Assembly (NCBI RefSeq): GCF_900108225.1
Contig: NZ_FNUZ01000002.1
Coordinates: forward strand, 188,501-252,500
DNA: 64,000 nucleotides
Direction: 5' to 3'
From: Thalassococcus halodurans
GTDB lineage: Bacteria; Pseudomonadota; Alphaproteobacteria; Rhodobacterales; Rhodobacteraceae
Below the pieces are notes generated by a model. It saw only the letters and a list, made by a program, of their open reading frames with translations, did not search any database and was not told where the DNA came from. A program made the position numbers and the translations under genes. Positions 1 to 9,050 of this stretch are shown piece after piece. How positions within the stretch are numbered: the first letter of the stretch is position 1; each line of letters starts with the position of its first letter.

Positions 1-421
1 CTGCGCGGGAAAAAACCACTCGAAACCGCATAATTTACAAACAATCGTTGAATGAATTTCGATACCTCGGACGACAATGCGCGTCTAAGTTATCTTTAGA
101 TACTAATCTTTGACACCTTTGAGACAAATTTCCCCTTTGTGTCACGCGCGCTGACACTTAAGAAGAAGTCACGCCCAACTGGGGGGCGAAGACTGCTGGC
201 CACGGGGGCGGCCTTTTATTTCGGATGTCATCCTTTGGATGCGAAGTGTCTGTGGAACGGAATGCCGTTTTCCGCCGCCGGATTTGTGTGCCCTGAACTA
301 GGCGCCAGCCGAACCACTCCGCGAAAAGTTTGACGAGTAAAGGTCGCGATCTTGGGGACAGGGTCCGGTGTTGGAAGTGGTCTGGGCGTGCCTGGATTGA
401 TGAGTTGAAGGATCGGTAACG
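1..421. other. Upstream region without a supported gene
   Basis: I see no convincing coding sequence here. A 64-codon reading frame from 139 has no ribosome binding site and unremarkable composition. The region probably holds the promoter of the large repeat protein starting at 422. A TTGACA hexamer lies at 110-115, but no good -10 box follows at the right distance. A palindrome at 139-157 is listed separately. A Shine-Dalgarno-like AAGGAT sits about nine bases before the ATG at 422. Confidence 0.5.
139..157. promoter_or_regulatory. Inverted repeat, possible operator upstream of the repeat protein
   Basis: A perfect 6-bp inverted repeat, GTGTCA at 139-144 and TGACAC at 152-157, flanks an alternating CG core of seven bases. 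It lies about 265 bp before the start of the large secreted protein and just downstream of a TTGACA hexamer at 110-115. The symmetry suggests a protein-binding site. The length is modest and chance cannot be excluded. Confidence 0.25.
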
Positions 422-3400
422 ATGGCTGATTTGTTTTTGGACTGGGGTGATCTGTCCACCCAAAACCAGGCACTGACTGACACAGGCGGCGTATCCGCGA
501 CGGTTGAAACAGGCGGCGTTGCTGTCGACATCTCCTTCGCAGAAACCGAAGAGGGCGCGAGCGCCAAGTACGTCGATTTCCTCGGCTACGTGGAAGAAGG
601 CGAACCCTTTGATCCCAACTCGAACCTGAAACTGTTCGGTGACGGACAGGCGAGCGTCGACAACGGCACCAACACCTCGGTCACCACACTTGATTTCCGC
701 GCGACAGACGATGCTTACGCAGACAGCGTACAGAACGTTTCCTTCCGTCTGAGCGATGTCGATTTCGCGTCCACAGGCGAAGATTTGAACGGTCTGGAAG
801 GCGAAGGCTTTCAGGACATCGTCACCATTCTGGCCTATGACGCGGATGGCAACGCTGTTCCTGTGACCATCACGTCCAGCGGCGCAGGCACAGTGTCCGG
901 CGACACAGCCACAGGCACGACAACAACCAATCTTGAAGATGCCGACGGCTCTTTCCTTGTGAACATCGCGGGCCCCGTTTCGCGCATCGAAATCCTCTAC
1001 GACAACGGTGGCCTGTCCGGTCAGGCGATTATGGTCTCTGACGTCCATTTCTCGACTGTCGATCCGGTTGTGGACCTGCCGCCCGTTGCAAACGATGACC
1101 TTGGCTTTGGCGACGAAGACACCGCGATTGTTGTGAATGTTCTTGGCAACGACAGCGATCCCGAAGGTCAGCCGCTGACCGTTACATCTGTCACAGACCC
1201 GGCGAACGGCACCGTATCGTTCACACCGGAAGGTGAGCTGACATACACGCCGAACCCCGATTTCAACGGCACAGACACAGTCACTTACACAGTCACAGAC
1301 CCGACCGGTCTGACTGATACAGCAACTGTGACCTTCACTGTTGATCCCATCAACGATGCGCCCGTCGCGGTTGATGACGAACTGATCACAGACGAAGACA
1401 CTCCGCTGACGATCAATGTTCTGGGCAACGACAGCGATCCGGAAGGTCAGGCGATCACAGTTGTGGATGCGACCGACCCGGCAAACGGCACAATCAGCCT
1501 GTCCGCTGACGGTACCCTGACCTACACGCCGAACCCTGATTTCAATGGTACGGACGAGATGACGTACACCATCGCGGATGCAGATGGTGTGACCTCGACT
1601 GCGACCGTCTTCATCACCGTAAACCCGACGCCCGATGCGCCGGTGGCGGCAGACGATGAGGTGACCGGCGATGAAGATACGCCGATCGTGGTCAATGTTC
1701 TGGAGAACGACGTTGATCCGGATGGCGATCCGCTGACCGTGACAGATGTGACCGAGCCCACAAACGGCACCGTCACCTTCACACCGGAAGGCGAGATCAC
1801 CTACACGCCCGATCCGGACTTCACCGGTACGGACACTGTGACCTACACAGTGACCGATCCCGATGGTCTGACCGACACAGCGACCGTGACCTTCACCGTC
1901 GACCCGACACCGGATGCACCGGTTGCGGCGGACGACGAGCTGGTAACAGACGAAGACACCCCGCTGACGATCAACATCCTAGACAACGACAGCGATCCGG
2001 ACGGCCAGCCGCTGGAAGTCATCGACGTGACACAGCCTGCGAACGGCACCGTCACCGTGACACCGGAAGGCGAGCTGACCTACACGCCGAACCCGGACTT
2101 CAACGGCACCGAGGAAGTGACCTACACCGTCACAGACCCGGACGGCCTGACAGACACTGCGACCGTCTTCATCACCGTAAACCCGACGCCCGACGCGCCG
2201 GTGGCGGCAGACGATGAGGTGACCGGCGATGAAGATACGCCGATCGTGGTCAATGTTCTGGACAACGACGTTGATCCGGACGGCGATCCGCTGACCGTGA
2301 CAGATGTGACCGAGCCCACCAACGGCACCGTCACTTTCACACCGGAAGGCGAGATCACCTACACGCCCGATCCGGACTTCACCGGTACGGACACTGTGAC
2401 CTACACAGTGACCGATCCCGATGGTCTGACCGACACAGCGACCGTGACCTTCACCGTCGACCCGACACCGGATGCTCCGGTTGCGGCAGACGACGAGCTG
2501 GTAACAGACGAAGACACCCCGCTGACGATCAACGTTCTGGGCAATGACTCTGATCTGGACGGCCAGCCGCTGGAAGTCACCGACGTGACACAGCCTGCAA
2601 ACGGCACCGTCACCGTGACTCCGGAAGGCGAACTGACCTACACGCCGAACCCCGACTTCAACGGCACCGAGGAAGTGACCTACACCGTCACAGACCCCGA
2701 TGGCCTGACAGACACAGCCACCGTCTTCATCACCGTAAACCCGACGCCGGATGCGCCGGTGGCGGAAGATGACAGCGACACGACCGATTTCAACACTCCG
2801 ATCACAATCGAAGTGCTGGGCAACGATAGCGATCCGGATGGTGACACGCTGACCGTGACAGGTATCACGCAGCCGACCAACGGTACTGCGACCTTCACAC
2901 CGGAAGGTGAGATCACCTACACACCGGATATCGGTTTCACAGGTACAGACACGCTGACCTATGACATCACCGACGGCAACGGCGGGACTGACACAGCGAC
3001 TGTGACCATCTTTGTTGATCCTGCGGATGCTGGTCGTATCGACGTTGACGTGTTCCCAGTCGACCCCGCCGATCAGGCGCTGGATCCGCTGGACGGCTTT
3101 GACCAGGATCCGGATGCAACGGACGATCTGGACAGCGTTGTCGGCACAGACGGCAATGATGCGATCTCGACCGGTGATGATGCGGATACCATCATTGCAG
3201 GCGACGGCGCTGACACGCTGGAAGGCGGCATCGATGACGACCTGATCGATGGTGGCGCAGGCGATGACCTGATCAACGATGTTCAGGGTTCGGACACCAT
3301 TCTGGGCGGCGACGGCAACGACACCATCACAGCTGGTATCGATACGTTCTCGGATTACGAAAACGACGATCCGACGTTCCCGCTGACCTTTGGCGGCACC

Positions 3401-4759
3401 ACATTCACAAGCGATCCGAACACAGATGACGGTCGTGACTCGGTTGATGGTGGCGCGGGCGATGATGTGATCTCGACCGGCGACGATGCGGATACGATCG
3501 TTGGTGGTCTGGGCAATGACACCGTTGATGGCGGCATTGACGATGACATTATCCAGGGTGGAGCAGGCGCAGACAGCCTGATCGGTGGTCACGGCTCTGA
3601 CACGATCTTTGGTGAAGCCGGTGATGACATTATCGACGGTTCCAACGTTCCTTCGCTGGAGCTGACCGACGACGTCGATCCGCAGACACAGAACGACCGT
3701 GACCTGCTGGATGGCGGCGACGGCAACGACTCGATCACTGGTGGCGATGACGATGACACGCTGCTGGGCGGCGCTGGCAATGACACACTGGACGGTGGCA
3801 TCGATGACGATGACCTGTTCGGTGGCGACGATGCCGACACACTGATCGGTGGCGAAGGCAACGATACGCTGGATGGCGGTGCCGGTGCGGACAGCATCGA
3901 AGGCGGCGCGGATCGTGACGTGTTCCTGGTCAATTCGGCGGAAGAGGGCGCAGGCGACACCATTCAGGGTGGCTTCGAAGGCGATGACTTCGACGTTCTG
4001 AACCTGTCCGGCGCGGGCGACCGTGGCGTTGACTGGCGCATCGTCAACCAGACACCGGATGATGATGGCCCGGGCAACCCGTCGAACGGTATCGATGGTA
4101 CGGTTGAGTTCCTTGATGCGACGACAGGTGCGGTCACAGGTTCGCTGGACTTCTTCAACATCGAACAGATCGTTCCGTGCTTTACGCCGGGTACGCTGAT
4201 CGCGACACCGCAGGGCGAACGTCTTGTCGAAGAACTTCGTGAAGGCGACCGGATCATCACACGTGACAACGGCATTCAGGAAATTCGCTGGGCGGGTCGC
4301 AAAGATCTGACAGGCCACGATCTTGCGCGCAAACCGCACATGCGTCCGATCCTGATCCAGGCGGGTAGCCTTGGCAACAATCTGCCCGAGCACGATCTGT
4401 TGGTCAGCCCGAACCACCGTATTCTGGTGAACAACGACAAGACCGCTCTGTATTTTGAGGAAACCGAAGTTCTGGCAGCGGCCAAGCACCTTGTCGGTCT
4501 GCCGGGCGTCACTGAAGTGGGCACATTGGGCGTCAGCTACATCCACTTCATGTTCGACCGCCACGAGGTTGTTCTGTCCAATGGCGCATGGAGCGAAAGC
4601 TTCCAGCCGGGTGACTACAGCCTCAAGGGCATCGGCAATGCGCAGCGCAATGAAATCCTCGAACTGTTCCCCGAACTGGAACATGCAGATGGTTTGGAAA
4701 ACTACGCAGCGGCGCGTCGTTCGCTGAAGAAACACGAAGCGCGTCTTCTTGTGAAATAA
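422..4759 (+). CDS. Large secreted repeat protein: Ig/cadherin-like repeats, RTX repeats and C-terminal Hint domain
   Basis: This 1445-residue acidic protein has no N-terminal signal peptide, as expected for type I secretion. Residues 1-215 form a probable beta-rich domain of unknown type. From about residue 217 come seven Ig/cadherin-like repeats of about 93 residues, each with a start like APVAxDD, a DEDT element, a LxNDxDP element and a TYTP strand. Residues roughly 905-1190 hold many calcium-binding GGxGxDxI/L-type nonapeptides. At Cys1253 a Hint_2 (hedgehog/intein) domain begins with CFTPGTLIATPQG, followed by a LVSPNHRILV block near residue 1325. In such domains the first Cys and the His perform the N-S acyl shift; self-processing here is inferred. 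No cargo domain follows the Hint module. Repeats 3-4 and 5-6 are nearly identical at the DNA level. No type I secretion genes are nearby. It probably acts at the cell surface in adhesion or biofilm formation. Confidence 0.85.
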   Translation: MADLFLDWGDLSTQNQALTDTGGVSATVETGGVAVDISFAETEEGASAKYVDFLGYVEEGEPFDPNSNLKLFGDGQASVDNGTNTSVTTLDFRATDDAYADSVQNVSFRLSDVDFASTGEDLNGLEGEGFQDIVTILAYDADGNAVPVTITSSGAGTVSGDTATGTTTTNLEDADGSFLVNIAGPVSRIEILYDNGGLSGQAIMVSDVHFSTVDPVVDLPPVANDDLGFGDEDTAIVVNVLGNDSDPEGQPLTVTSVTDPANGTVSFTPEGELTYTPNPDFNGTDTVTYTVTDPTGLTDTATVTFTVDPINDAPVAVDDELITDEDTPLTINVLGNDSDPEGQAITVVDATDPANGTISLSADGTLTYTPNPDFNGTDEMTYTIADADGVTSTATVFITVNPTPDAPVAADDEVTGDEDTPIVVNVLENDVDPDGDPLTVTDVTEPTNGTVTFTPEGEITYTPDPDFTGTDTVTYTVTDPDGLTDTATVTFTVDPTPDAPVAADDELVTDEDTPLTINILDNDSDPDGQPLEVIDVTQPANGTVTVTPEGELTYTPNPDFNGTEEVTYTVTDPDGLTDTATVFITVNPTPDAPVAADDEVTGDEDTPIVVNVLDNDVDPDGDPLTVTDVTEPTNGTVTFTPEGEITYTPDPDFTGTDTVTYTVTDPDGLTDTATVTFTVDPTPDAPVAADDELVTDEDTPLTINVLGNDSDLDGQPLEVTDVTQPANGTVTVTPEGELTYTPNPDFNGTEEVTYTVTDPDGLTDTATVFITVNPTPDAPVAEDDSDTTDFNTPITIEVLGNDSDPDGDTLTVTGITQPTNGTATFTPEGEITYTPDIGFTGTDTLTYDITDGNGGTDTATVTIFVDPADAGRIDVDVFPVDPADQALDPLDGFDQDPDATDDLDSVVGTDGNDAISTGDDADTIIAGDGADTLEGGIDDDLIDGGAGDDLINDVQGSDTILGGDGNDTITAGIDTFSDYENDDPTFPLTFGGTTFTSDPNTDDGRDSVDGGAGDDVISTGDDADTIVGGLGNDTVDGGIDDDIIQGGAGADSLIGGHGSDTIFGEAGDDIIDGSNVPSLELTDDVDPQTQNDRDLLDGGDGNDSITGGDDDDTLLGGAGNDTLDGGIDDDDLFGGDDADTLIGGEGNDTLDGGAGADSIEGGADRDVFLVNSAEEGAGDTIQGGFEGDDFDVLNLSGAGDRGVDWRIVNQTPDDDGPGNPSNGIDGTVEFLDATTGAVTGSLDFFNIEQIVPCFTPGTLIATPQGERLVEELREGDRIITRDNGIQEIRWAGRKDLTGHDLARKPHMRPILIQAGSLGNNLPEHDLLVSPNHRILVNNDKTALYFEETEVLAAAKHLVGLPGVTEVGTLGVSYIHFMFDRHEVVLSNGAWSESFQPGDYSLKGIGNAQRNEILELFPELEHADGLENYAAARRSLKKHEARLLVK
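1603..2718 (+). repeat. Two tandem copies of a 558-bp unit inside the repeat protein gene
   Basis: Copy A (1603-2160) and copy B (2161-2718) each encode two 93-residue Ig/cadherin-like repeats. Reading them side by side I count about two dozen differences in 558 bases, so they are roughly 95 percent identical. Many of the differences cluster in one short patch near 1975-1995 versus 2533-2553. The flanking repeats in the same gene are much more diverged. This points to a recent unequal-crossover duplication of a two-domain block. The reading frame is preserved. Confidence 0.85.
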
Positions 4760-4801
4760 GGTTATGCAGCAAGTTTGCTTGCTTCCTGGCGGGCAAACGG
4801 A

Positions 4802-4831
4802 AAGGAGCAGCGATCAGCTGCTCCTTTTTTT
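4802..4831 (+). terminator. Rho-independent terminator after the repeat protein gene
   Basis: A 10-bp perfect stem (AAGGAGCAGC at 4802-4811, GCTGCTCCTT at 4817-4826) with a five-base loop runs into a T tract ending at 4831. It lies 43 bp past the stop of the large repeat protein and just before the convergent nucleotidyltransferase gene. The T tract favours termination of the plus-strand transcript. Confidence 0.85.
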
Positions 4832-4846
4832 ATTTGTAGGGTGCGG

Positions 4847-5452
4847 TTAGTTGCTGTGATTTTTGGACAGCCAGTCATCCCACGCTTCGGGGGTGTCCAG
4901 ATCGGTCAGGGCGTGATTGTCAGGTAGCGCCACCAGCTGAACGTTGGCAGCGGATTTCACGACCGACCGCGCGCCTTCGTCGCCTGACAGGTTCATCAGT
5001 GCAGCAAAGCAATCGGGCGGGAAAATGACAGGATGGCCGGGAGTGCCATCCGCTGTTGTCGCGCGCATGATGTGTTGGCCGCCTAACGCCGCAAACCGGT
5101 CAATCAGCGCGGTCATGTCGTGGCTATCAATTTCGGGCATATCGGCAGGCATGATCAGAATGCCGCTGGATTGGTCTTTCAGTGCGCCAACGCCGTGAAC
5201 GATAGACCGCGACATGCCTTTGTCCGCGTCGTGGATTTGGACGGTTTCGATGTCCAATCCGTGTAGGGCCGCAGCACGGTCGGCATTATCCGCCGGAAGA
5301 GACACGCAGACCGCGCATCCGGTGGACAAGGCGCGCTCAGCAGTCCGCCTTAATAGCGGAACGCCAGCGATTTCACGCAGCAATTTGTCCTGCCCGCGCA
5401 TTCGTCGTCCAAAGCCGGCGGCGGGGATCAGGATCGAAACACGTTTTGCCAT
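4847..5452 (-). CDS. MobA/MocA-like nucleotidyltransferase
   Basis: This 201-residue protein belongs to the MobA-like NTP transferase fold. The N-terminus has the nucleotide-binding signature AAGFGRRMRGQDKLL at about residues 11-25, and IMPADMPEID at about residues 99-108 matches the metal-binding acidic segment. MocA-type members transfer CMP to molybdopterin to make molybdopterin cytosine dinucleotide; others act on different substrates. No molybdenum hydroxylase or Xdh/Cox gene is adjacent, so the substrate cannot be assigned. The gene is monocistronic and converges on the repeat protein gene across its terminator. The ribosome binding site is weak (AAAGG well upstream). Confidence 0.75.
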   Translation of the reverse strand: MAKRVSILIPAAGFGRRMRGQDKLLREIAGVPLLRRTAERALSTGCAVCVSLPADNADRAAALHGLDIETVQIHDADKGMSRSIVHGVGALKDQSSGILIMPADMPEIDSHDMTALIDRFAALGGQHIMRATTADGTPGHPVIFPPDCFAALMNLSGDEGARSVVKSAANVQLVALPDNHALTDLDTPEAWDDWLSKNHSN

Positions 5453-5632
5453 ACGGAATCTAAAACCTTTCAGGCGGGGGTATTTTGTCTTTCAGATAAA
5501 TATCAGGAATTTCATCTTCTTGCGTTGTCTACATTCGTCGAATTTGGCAACTTCTCATTCTCGATTATGTATATCACGATAGTCGTGTCACGCCGGAGCC
5601 TACCGGCCGTCTTTTAGTAAGTTGAGGGTACT

Positions 5633-6757
5633 ATGCGGGCTCCAACCCCTGCCAACCAGTCTGAACGCCTTGCTGCCCTGGCAGGCTACCGTATTCTCGA
5701 GACAGAGCGGGAAAAGGATTTCGATGATCTGGTCGAAATTGCCCAGCTGATCTGTGATGTCCCGATTGCTCTGGTCAGTTTGGTCAGCCACGACCAGCAA
5801 TGGTTCAAGGCGGAAATCGGTTTGTGCGCGTCTTCTACCTCTTTGGATGAAGCCATTTGTGGCTACACCATTCTGGGTACCGATGTTCTGGAAATTCCGG
5901 ATACGCGACTTGATCCAAGAACGGCGGATAACCCCCTGTGTTCCCGTGAAAAAGAACCGTTACTGTTCTATGCTGGGGCGCCCTTAATTACGCCCGACGG
6001 CCACGCATTGGGTGCGTTTTGTGTACTGGATTATAGGCCGCGGAAATTGGACGACGTTCAAAAGGCGACACTGACAAAACTGGCGTCGCAGGCTATGGCG
6101 CAGATGGAATTGCGTCGCGCGATGCATGACCAGAATGTCTTGCGCAGTGAAATGGATCATCGCGTTAAGAACTCACTGCAAACTGTTGAAAGCTTTATTC
6201 GAATCTATCAGTCTCGAGCGTCTTCTGATGAGGCGAAGGATGCACTGGCAGCCATCGGACGGCGTGTATCCTCGATCTCGCAATTGCATGCGGAGCTGTA
6301 TAAATCGGACACCGGCGACATTGTTCGGTTGGACGATTATCTGAACCGCGTGGCTGCACATGCCTCTGACGCTGTGCGTAGAGGGATCACGGTGCAGACC
6401 GAGTTGCAGGCTGTGAAAGCGGACTCTCGCAAAGCGGCATGCTACGCGATGATCGTGTCCGAGTTTGTGGCCAACGCGAATAAGTATGCGTTCCCCGACG
6501 GGCGCGATGGCGTCGTCACCGTGTCTTTGACCGAAACCGACGATGGGGTCATCACGCTGACGTGCCGCGACAACGGTGTGGGCAACGCTGGGCGTACGGA
6601 GAGCGCAACGTCAGAAAAATCGAAATCACTGCCGTCGATTGGTTTGCGCCTGATGGAAAGCGCCGCCAGCCAGACGGGCAGCTCATTCGAGGTTCATGCC
6701 GACGAAAACGGTTACCGGATCGACGTGGTTAGCCTTTCTGGGCAGCCTCAGGGCTAA
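5633..6757 (+). CDS. GAF-domain sensor histidine kinase of the HWE/HisKA_2 class
   Basis: This 374-residue protein has no membrane segment. An N-terminal GAF domain (about residues 5-160) is followed by a HisKA_2-type dimerisation helix with MDHRVKNSLQ near residue 172, whose His is the predicted phosphorylation site. A HATPase domain follows, with an N box EFVANANKYAFPDG near residue 280 and a downstream CRDNGVG G box. HWE-type kinases are common in alphaproteobacteria, often in general stress or light responses. No response regulator gene lies next to it, so its partner is unknown. A GAGG element sits before the ATG. The 3' end overlaps the convergent CorC-type gene by 29 bp. Confidence 0.85.
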   Translation: MRAPTPANQSERLAALAGYRILETEREKDFDDLVEIAQLICDVPIALVSLVSHDQQWFKAEIGLCASSTSLDEAICGYTILGTDVLEIPDTRLDPRTADNPLCSREKEPLLFYAGAPLITPDGHALGAFCVLDYRPRKLDDVQKATLTKLASQAMAQMELRRAMHDQNVLRSEMDHRVKNSLQTVESFIRIYQSRASSDEAKDALAAIGRRVSSISQLHAELYKSDTGDIVRLDDYLNRVAAHASDAVRRGITVQTELQAVKADSRKAACYAMIVSEFVANANKYAFPDGRDGVVTVSLTETDDGVITLTCRDNGVGNAGRTESATSEKSKSLPSIGLRLMESAASQTGSSFEVHADENGYRIDVVSLSGQPQG

Positions 6758-8048
6758 CGTCCAGCGGGCGCACTTTCAGGTGCGTAATGCGGTTGTTTTC
6801 GCGTCCTGCGACCTCGAACCGGAAGCCGTGGAACAGGAACACCTGACCCACGGTCGGAATCATCTGGGCTTCGTGGATAACGACACCGGCCACAGTGTTT
6901 GCCTCGTCATCAGGCAGGTTCAAATCCGTCGCGCGGTTAAAGTCGCGCACTGTCATCTGGCCTTCGATCCAGTAGTTGCCGTCATCGGCGACCTGAATGG
7001 TGTGGTCGGCATCAGGGTCGAATTCGTCAGTAATTTCGCCAACGATTTCTTCCAGAATATCTTCGAGCGTGATCAGCCCCTGCAGCGCGCCGTATTCATC
7101 CACAACCAGCGCAAAGTGCGTGCGGCGGCGCAGGAACTGGCGCATCTGGTCATCCAGCGATGTGGTGTCGGGGATGAAGTACGGCTTCATCGCTACGTCA
7201 GTGATCTTAAAGCTTTTCAAGGCTTTCAGGGACGCATCCGCGCCTTCCATCAGATTGTACATCGCACGAAGAAGGTCTTTGGCGTGAATGACACCGATGA
7301 TGTTTTCCGGATCGTCGCGATAGATCGGCAGGCGCGTATAGCGGCTGGCCAGACACTGTTGAAGGATGTCTGTGGGTTCACTGTCGACGTTGATCATCTC
7401 AATCGATGAACGGTGAAGCATGATTTCCTCGACCGTCCGATCGGACAAATCAAGCGCGCCAAGAATACGGTCGCGGTCTTCTTTTTCGACGATGCCTTCG
7501 GAATGGCCTAGGTTCAGAGCGCCGGCGATTTCTTCACGCACGGCCAGAATGTGACTGTCAGGGTCGGTTTTCACGCCGAACAGGCTAAGAACGAAGCGGA
7601 CAAAAACACGCACGGCGCTGACGACGGGCGAAAAGACAAGGATTACGATCTGAATGATCGGCGACACGCGCGCGGCGGCGACTTCGGGGTTGGTGATGGC
7701 GTAGGTCTTGGGCAGGACCTCGGCAAAGATCAGAACTAGGAAGGTCATGATCAGGGTCGCAAGGGCCACGCCGCTTTCGCCGAACAGGCGCGTGAAAAGG
7801 GCGGTCGCCAAAGACGTGGCCAGAATGTTCACAAGGTTGTTGCCCAAAAGGACCGAGCCGATCAGACGTTCGTTGTCTTCTGTGATGTTCAGCGCGCGTT
7901 CGGCACCTTTCGATCCTTTGTCGACAGCAGCACGCAGTTTCCCGCGCGACGCAGCGGTCAGCGCGGTTTCCGAACCTGAAAAGAAGCCCGACAAAACAAG
8001 CAGGGCAAAGATGGATGCAGCCGAAATCCAGAAGGCGGTGTCGATCAT
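6729..8048 (-). CDS. HlyC/CorC-family membrane protein (CNNM/DUF21, CBS pair, CorC_HlyC domains)
   Basis: The product is about 439 residues from the ATG at 8048. That start was chosen because MIDTAFWISAAS leads straight into the first membrane helix; an in-frame ATG at 8111 would add 21 residues. The N-terminal DUF21/CNNM domain has about four membrane segments and a GFFSGSETALTAA motif. Two CBS domains follow in the cytoplasm, then a C-terminal CorC_HlyC domain (EGQMTVRDFN, TVAGVV). Family members are linked to magnesium/cobalt efflux or ion homeostasis; the substrate is not determinable from sequence. It is the last of a minus-strand group after xerD. Confidence 0.85.
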   Translation of the reverse strand: MIDTAFWISAASIFALLVLSGFFSGSETALTAASRGKLRAAVDKGSKGAERALNITEDNERLIGSVLLGNNLVNILATSLATALFTRLFGESGVALATLIMTFLVLIFAEVLPKTYAITNPEVAAARVSPIIQIVILVFSPVVSAVRVFVRFVLSLFGVKTDPDSHILAVREEIAGALNLGHSEGIVEKEDRDRILGALDLSDRTVEEIMLHRSSIEMINVDSEPTDILQQCLASRYTRLPIYRDDPENIIGVIHAKDLLRAMYNLMEGADASLKALKSFKITDVAMKPYFIPDTTSLDDQMRQFLRRRTHFALVVDEYGALQGLITLEDILEEIVGEITDEFDPDADHTIQVADDGNYWIEGQMTVRDFNRATDLNLPDDEANTVAGVVIHEAQMIPTVGQVFLFHGFRFEVAGRENNRITHLKVRPLDVSPEAAQKG

Positions 8049-8120
8049 TGGGTCAACCCGAAGAAAGTAAATGATGTGATCGGTTATGTGGTGCAACGCG
8101 CCCCCATTCAAGGGCTGTGC

Positions 8121-9050
8121 TTAATCCCGTGCCAAAGGGTGATGGTCCAGCACCAGATCGCGCAGGCGTTCTTCAAGCACGTGGGTGTAGATTTCCGTCG
8201 TGGCCACATCAGCATGCCCCAGAAATGTCTGGATGGCCCGCAGATCGGCGCCATTGGCCAGAAGATGCGTGGCAAAGGCGTGCCGCAGCGTGTGCGGTGT
8301 GACCTTGGACGGGCTGACGCCAGCCTGTAGCGCAAGATCTTTGATCAGCGCGTAGAATCGGTGGCGGGTAAGGTGGCCTTCTTTGCTGCGCGACGCGAAT
8401 AGAAAACCAGAGGTCGGCTTGCCGTCGGCCCGATTGTCCGCTTCCTGCCGTTCACGGATGGCCAACCATTCCGCCAGCGCGTCGCGTGACGGTGGGCTGA
8501 GCGGCACCATACGTTCTTTGCCGCCTTTGCCCTTGATCAACAGCATACGCGGATCGCCCTTGGCCGAAGACAGGGGCAGGGTGACCAGTTCGGTTACTCG
8601 CATCCCTGTCGCATATAGAAGCTGCATCAAACAGGTGTTGCGAATGCGGTCCTCTTGGGAACGGCCATATTCCTCGGCCATGTCCAGAAGGCGGTCGACC
8701 TCTTCAACACTCAGGGTTTTCGGCAGGCGTTTGTCACGCCCCGGACCCGTGATCTGGATGGCCGGATTTTCCTGACGGAGCCCTTCTTCGAACGCAAAGC
8801 GGTACAGCTGTTTGATTGCCGACAAACGGCGCGCCCGCGTTGATTTGGCAAATCCTTGGGTGTCCAGATGGATCAGGTAATTTTCGATGTCCTGACGTGT
8901 GGCTGTGTCCAGATCTCGCGCAGTACCTGTCAGAAACTCGGTGAAATCCCCGAGATCGCGGGCATAGGCCATCTGCGTGTTCTGGGATGCATCGCGTTCG
9001 GCGACCTGAGCATCAAGAAAGGCGGATATCCAGCGCGTGGACAGGTTCAT
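8121..9050 (-). CDS. xerD: Tyrosine recombinase XerD
   Basis: This 309-residue protein is a site-specific recombinase that, with XerC, resolves chromosome dimers at dif under FtsK control. The SAM-like N-terminal core-binding domain spans about residues 1-90. The catalytic domain shows the full set: Arg151 (ATGMRVTEL), Lys175 (KGKGGKER), His253 and Arg256 (HTLRH), His279 (FLGHADVATTEIYTH) and nucleophile Tyr288. Its length and housekeeping neighbours argue for the chromosomal XerD rather than a phage or integron integrase. The start overlaps the stop of the upstream 517-residue protein gene by 4 bp (ATGA), so the two are translationally coupled. Confidence 0.93.
   Translation of the reverse strand: MNLSTRWISAFLDAQVAERDASQNTQMAYARDLGDFTEFLTGTARDLDTATRQDIENYLIHLDTQGFAKSTRARRLSAIKQLYRFAFEEGLRQENPAIQITGPGRDKRLPKTLSVEEVDRLLDMAEEYGRSQEDRIRNTCLMQLLYATGMRVTELVTLPLSSAKGDPRMLLIKGKGGKERMVPLSPPSRDALAEWLAIRERQEADNRADGKPTSGFLFASRSKEGHLTRHRFYALIKDLALQAGVSPSKVTPHTLRHAFATHLLANGADLRAIQTFLGHADVATTEIYTHVLEERLRDLVLDHHPLARD

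Noticed and set aside
139-333. 64-residue frame upstream of the repeat protein
   Set aside because: No ribosome binding site, odd composition and overlap with the regulatory region; no sign of conservation can be judged.
1979-4735. A 918-codon open frame on the minus strand, antisense to the repeat protein
   Set aside because: It is the shadow of a repetitive, biased plus-strand gene. The predicted product is rich in repeated Ile/Val/Arg patterns mirroring the RTX codons, with no domain, signal or ribosome binding site.
8121-9050. Tyrosine recombinase as a sign of a mobile element
   Set aside because: All features fit housekeeping XerD. No attachment sites, cargo genes, tRNA or composition shift are seen nearby.
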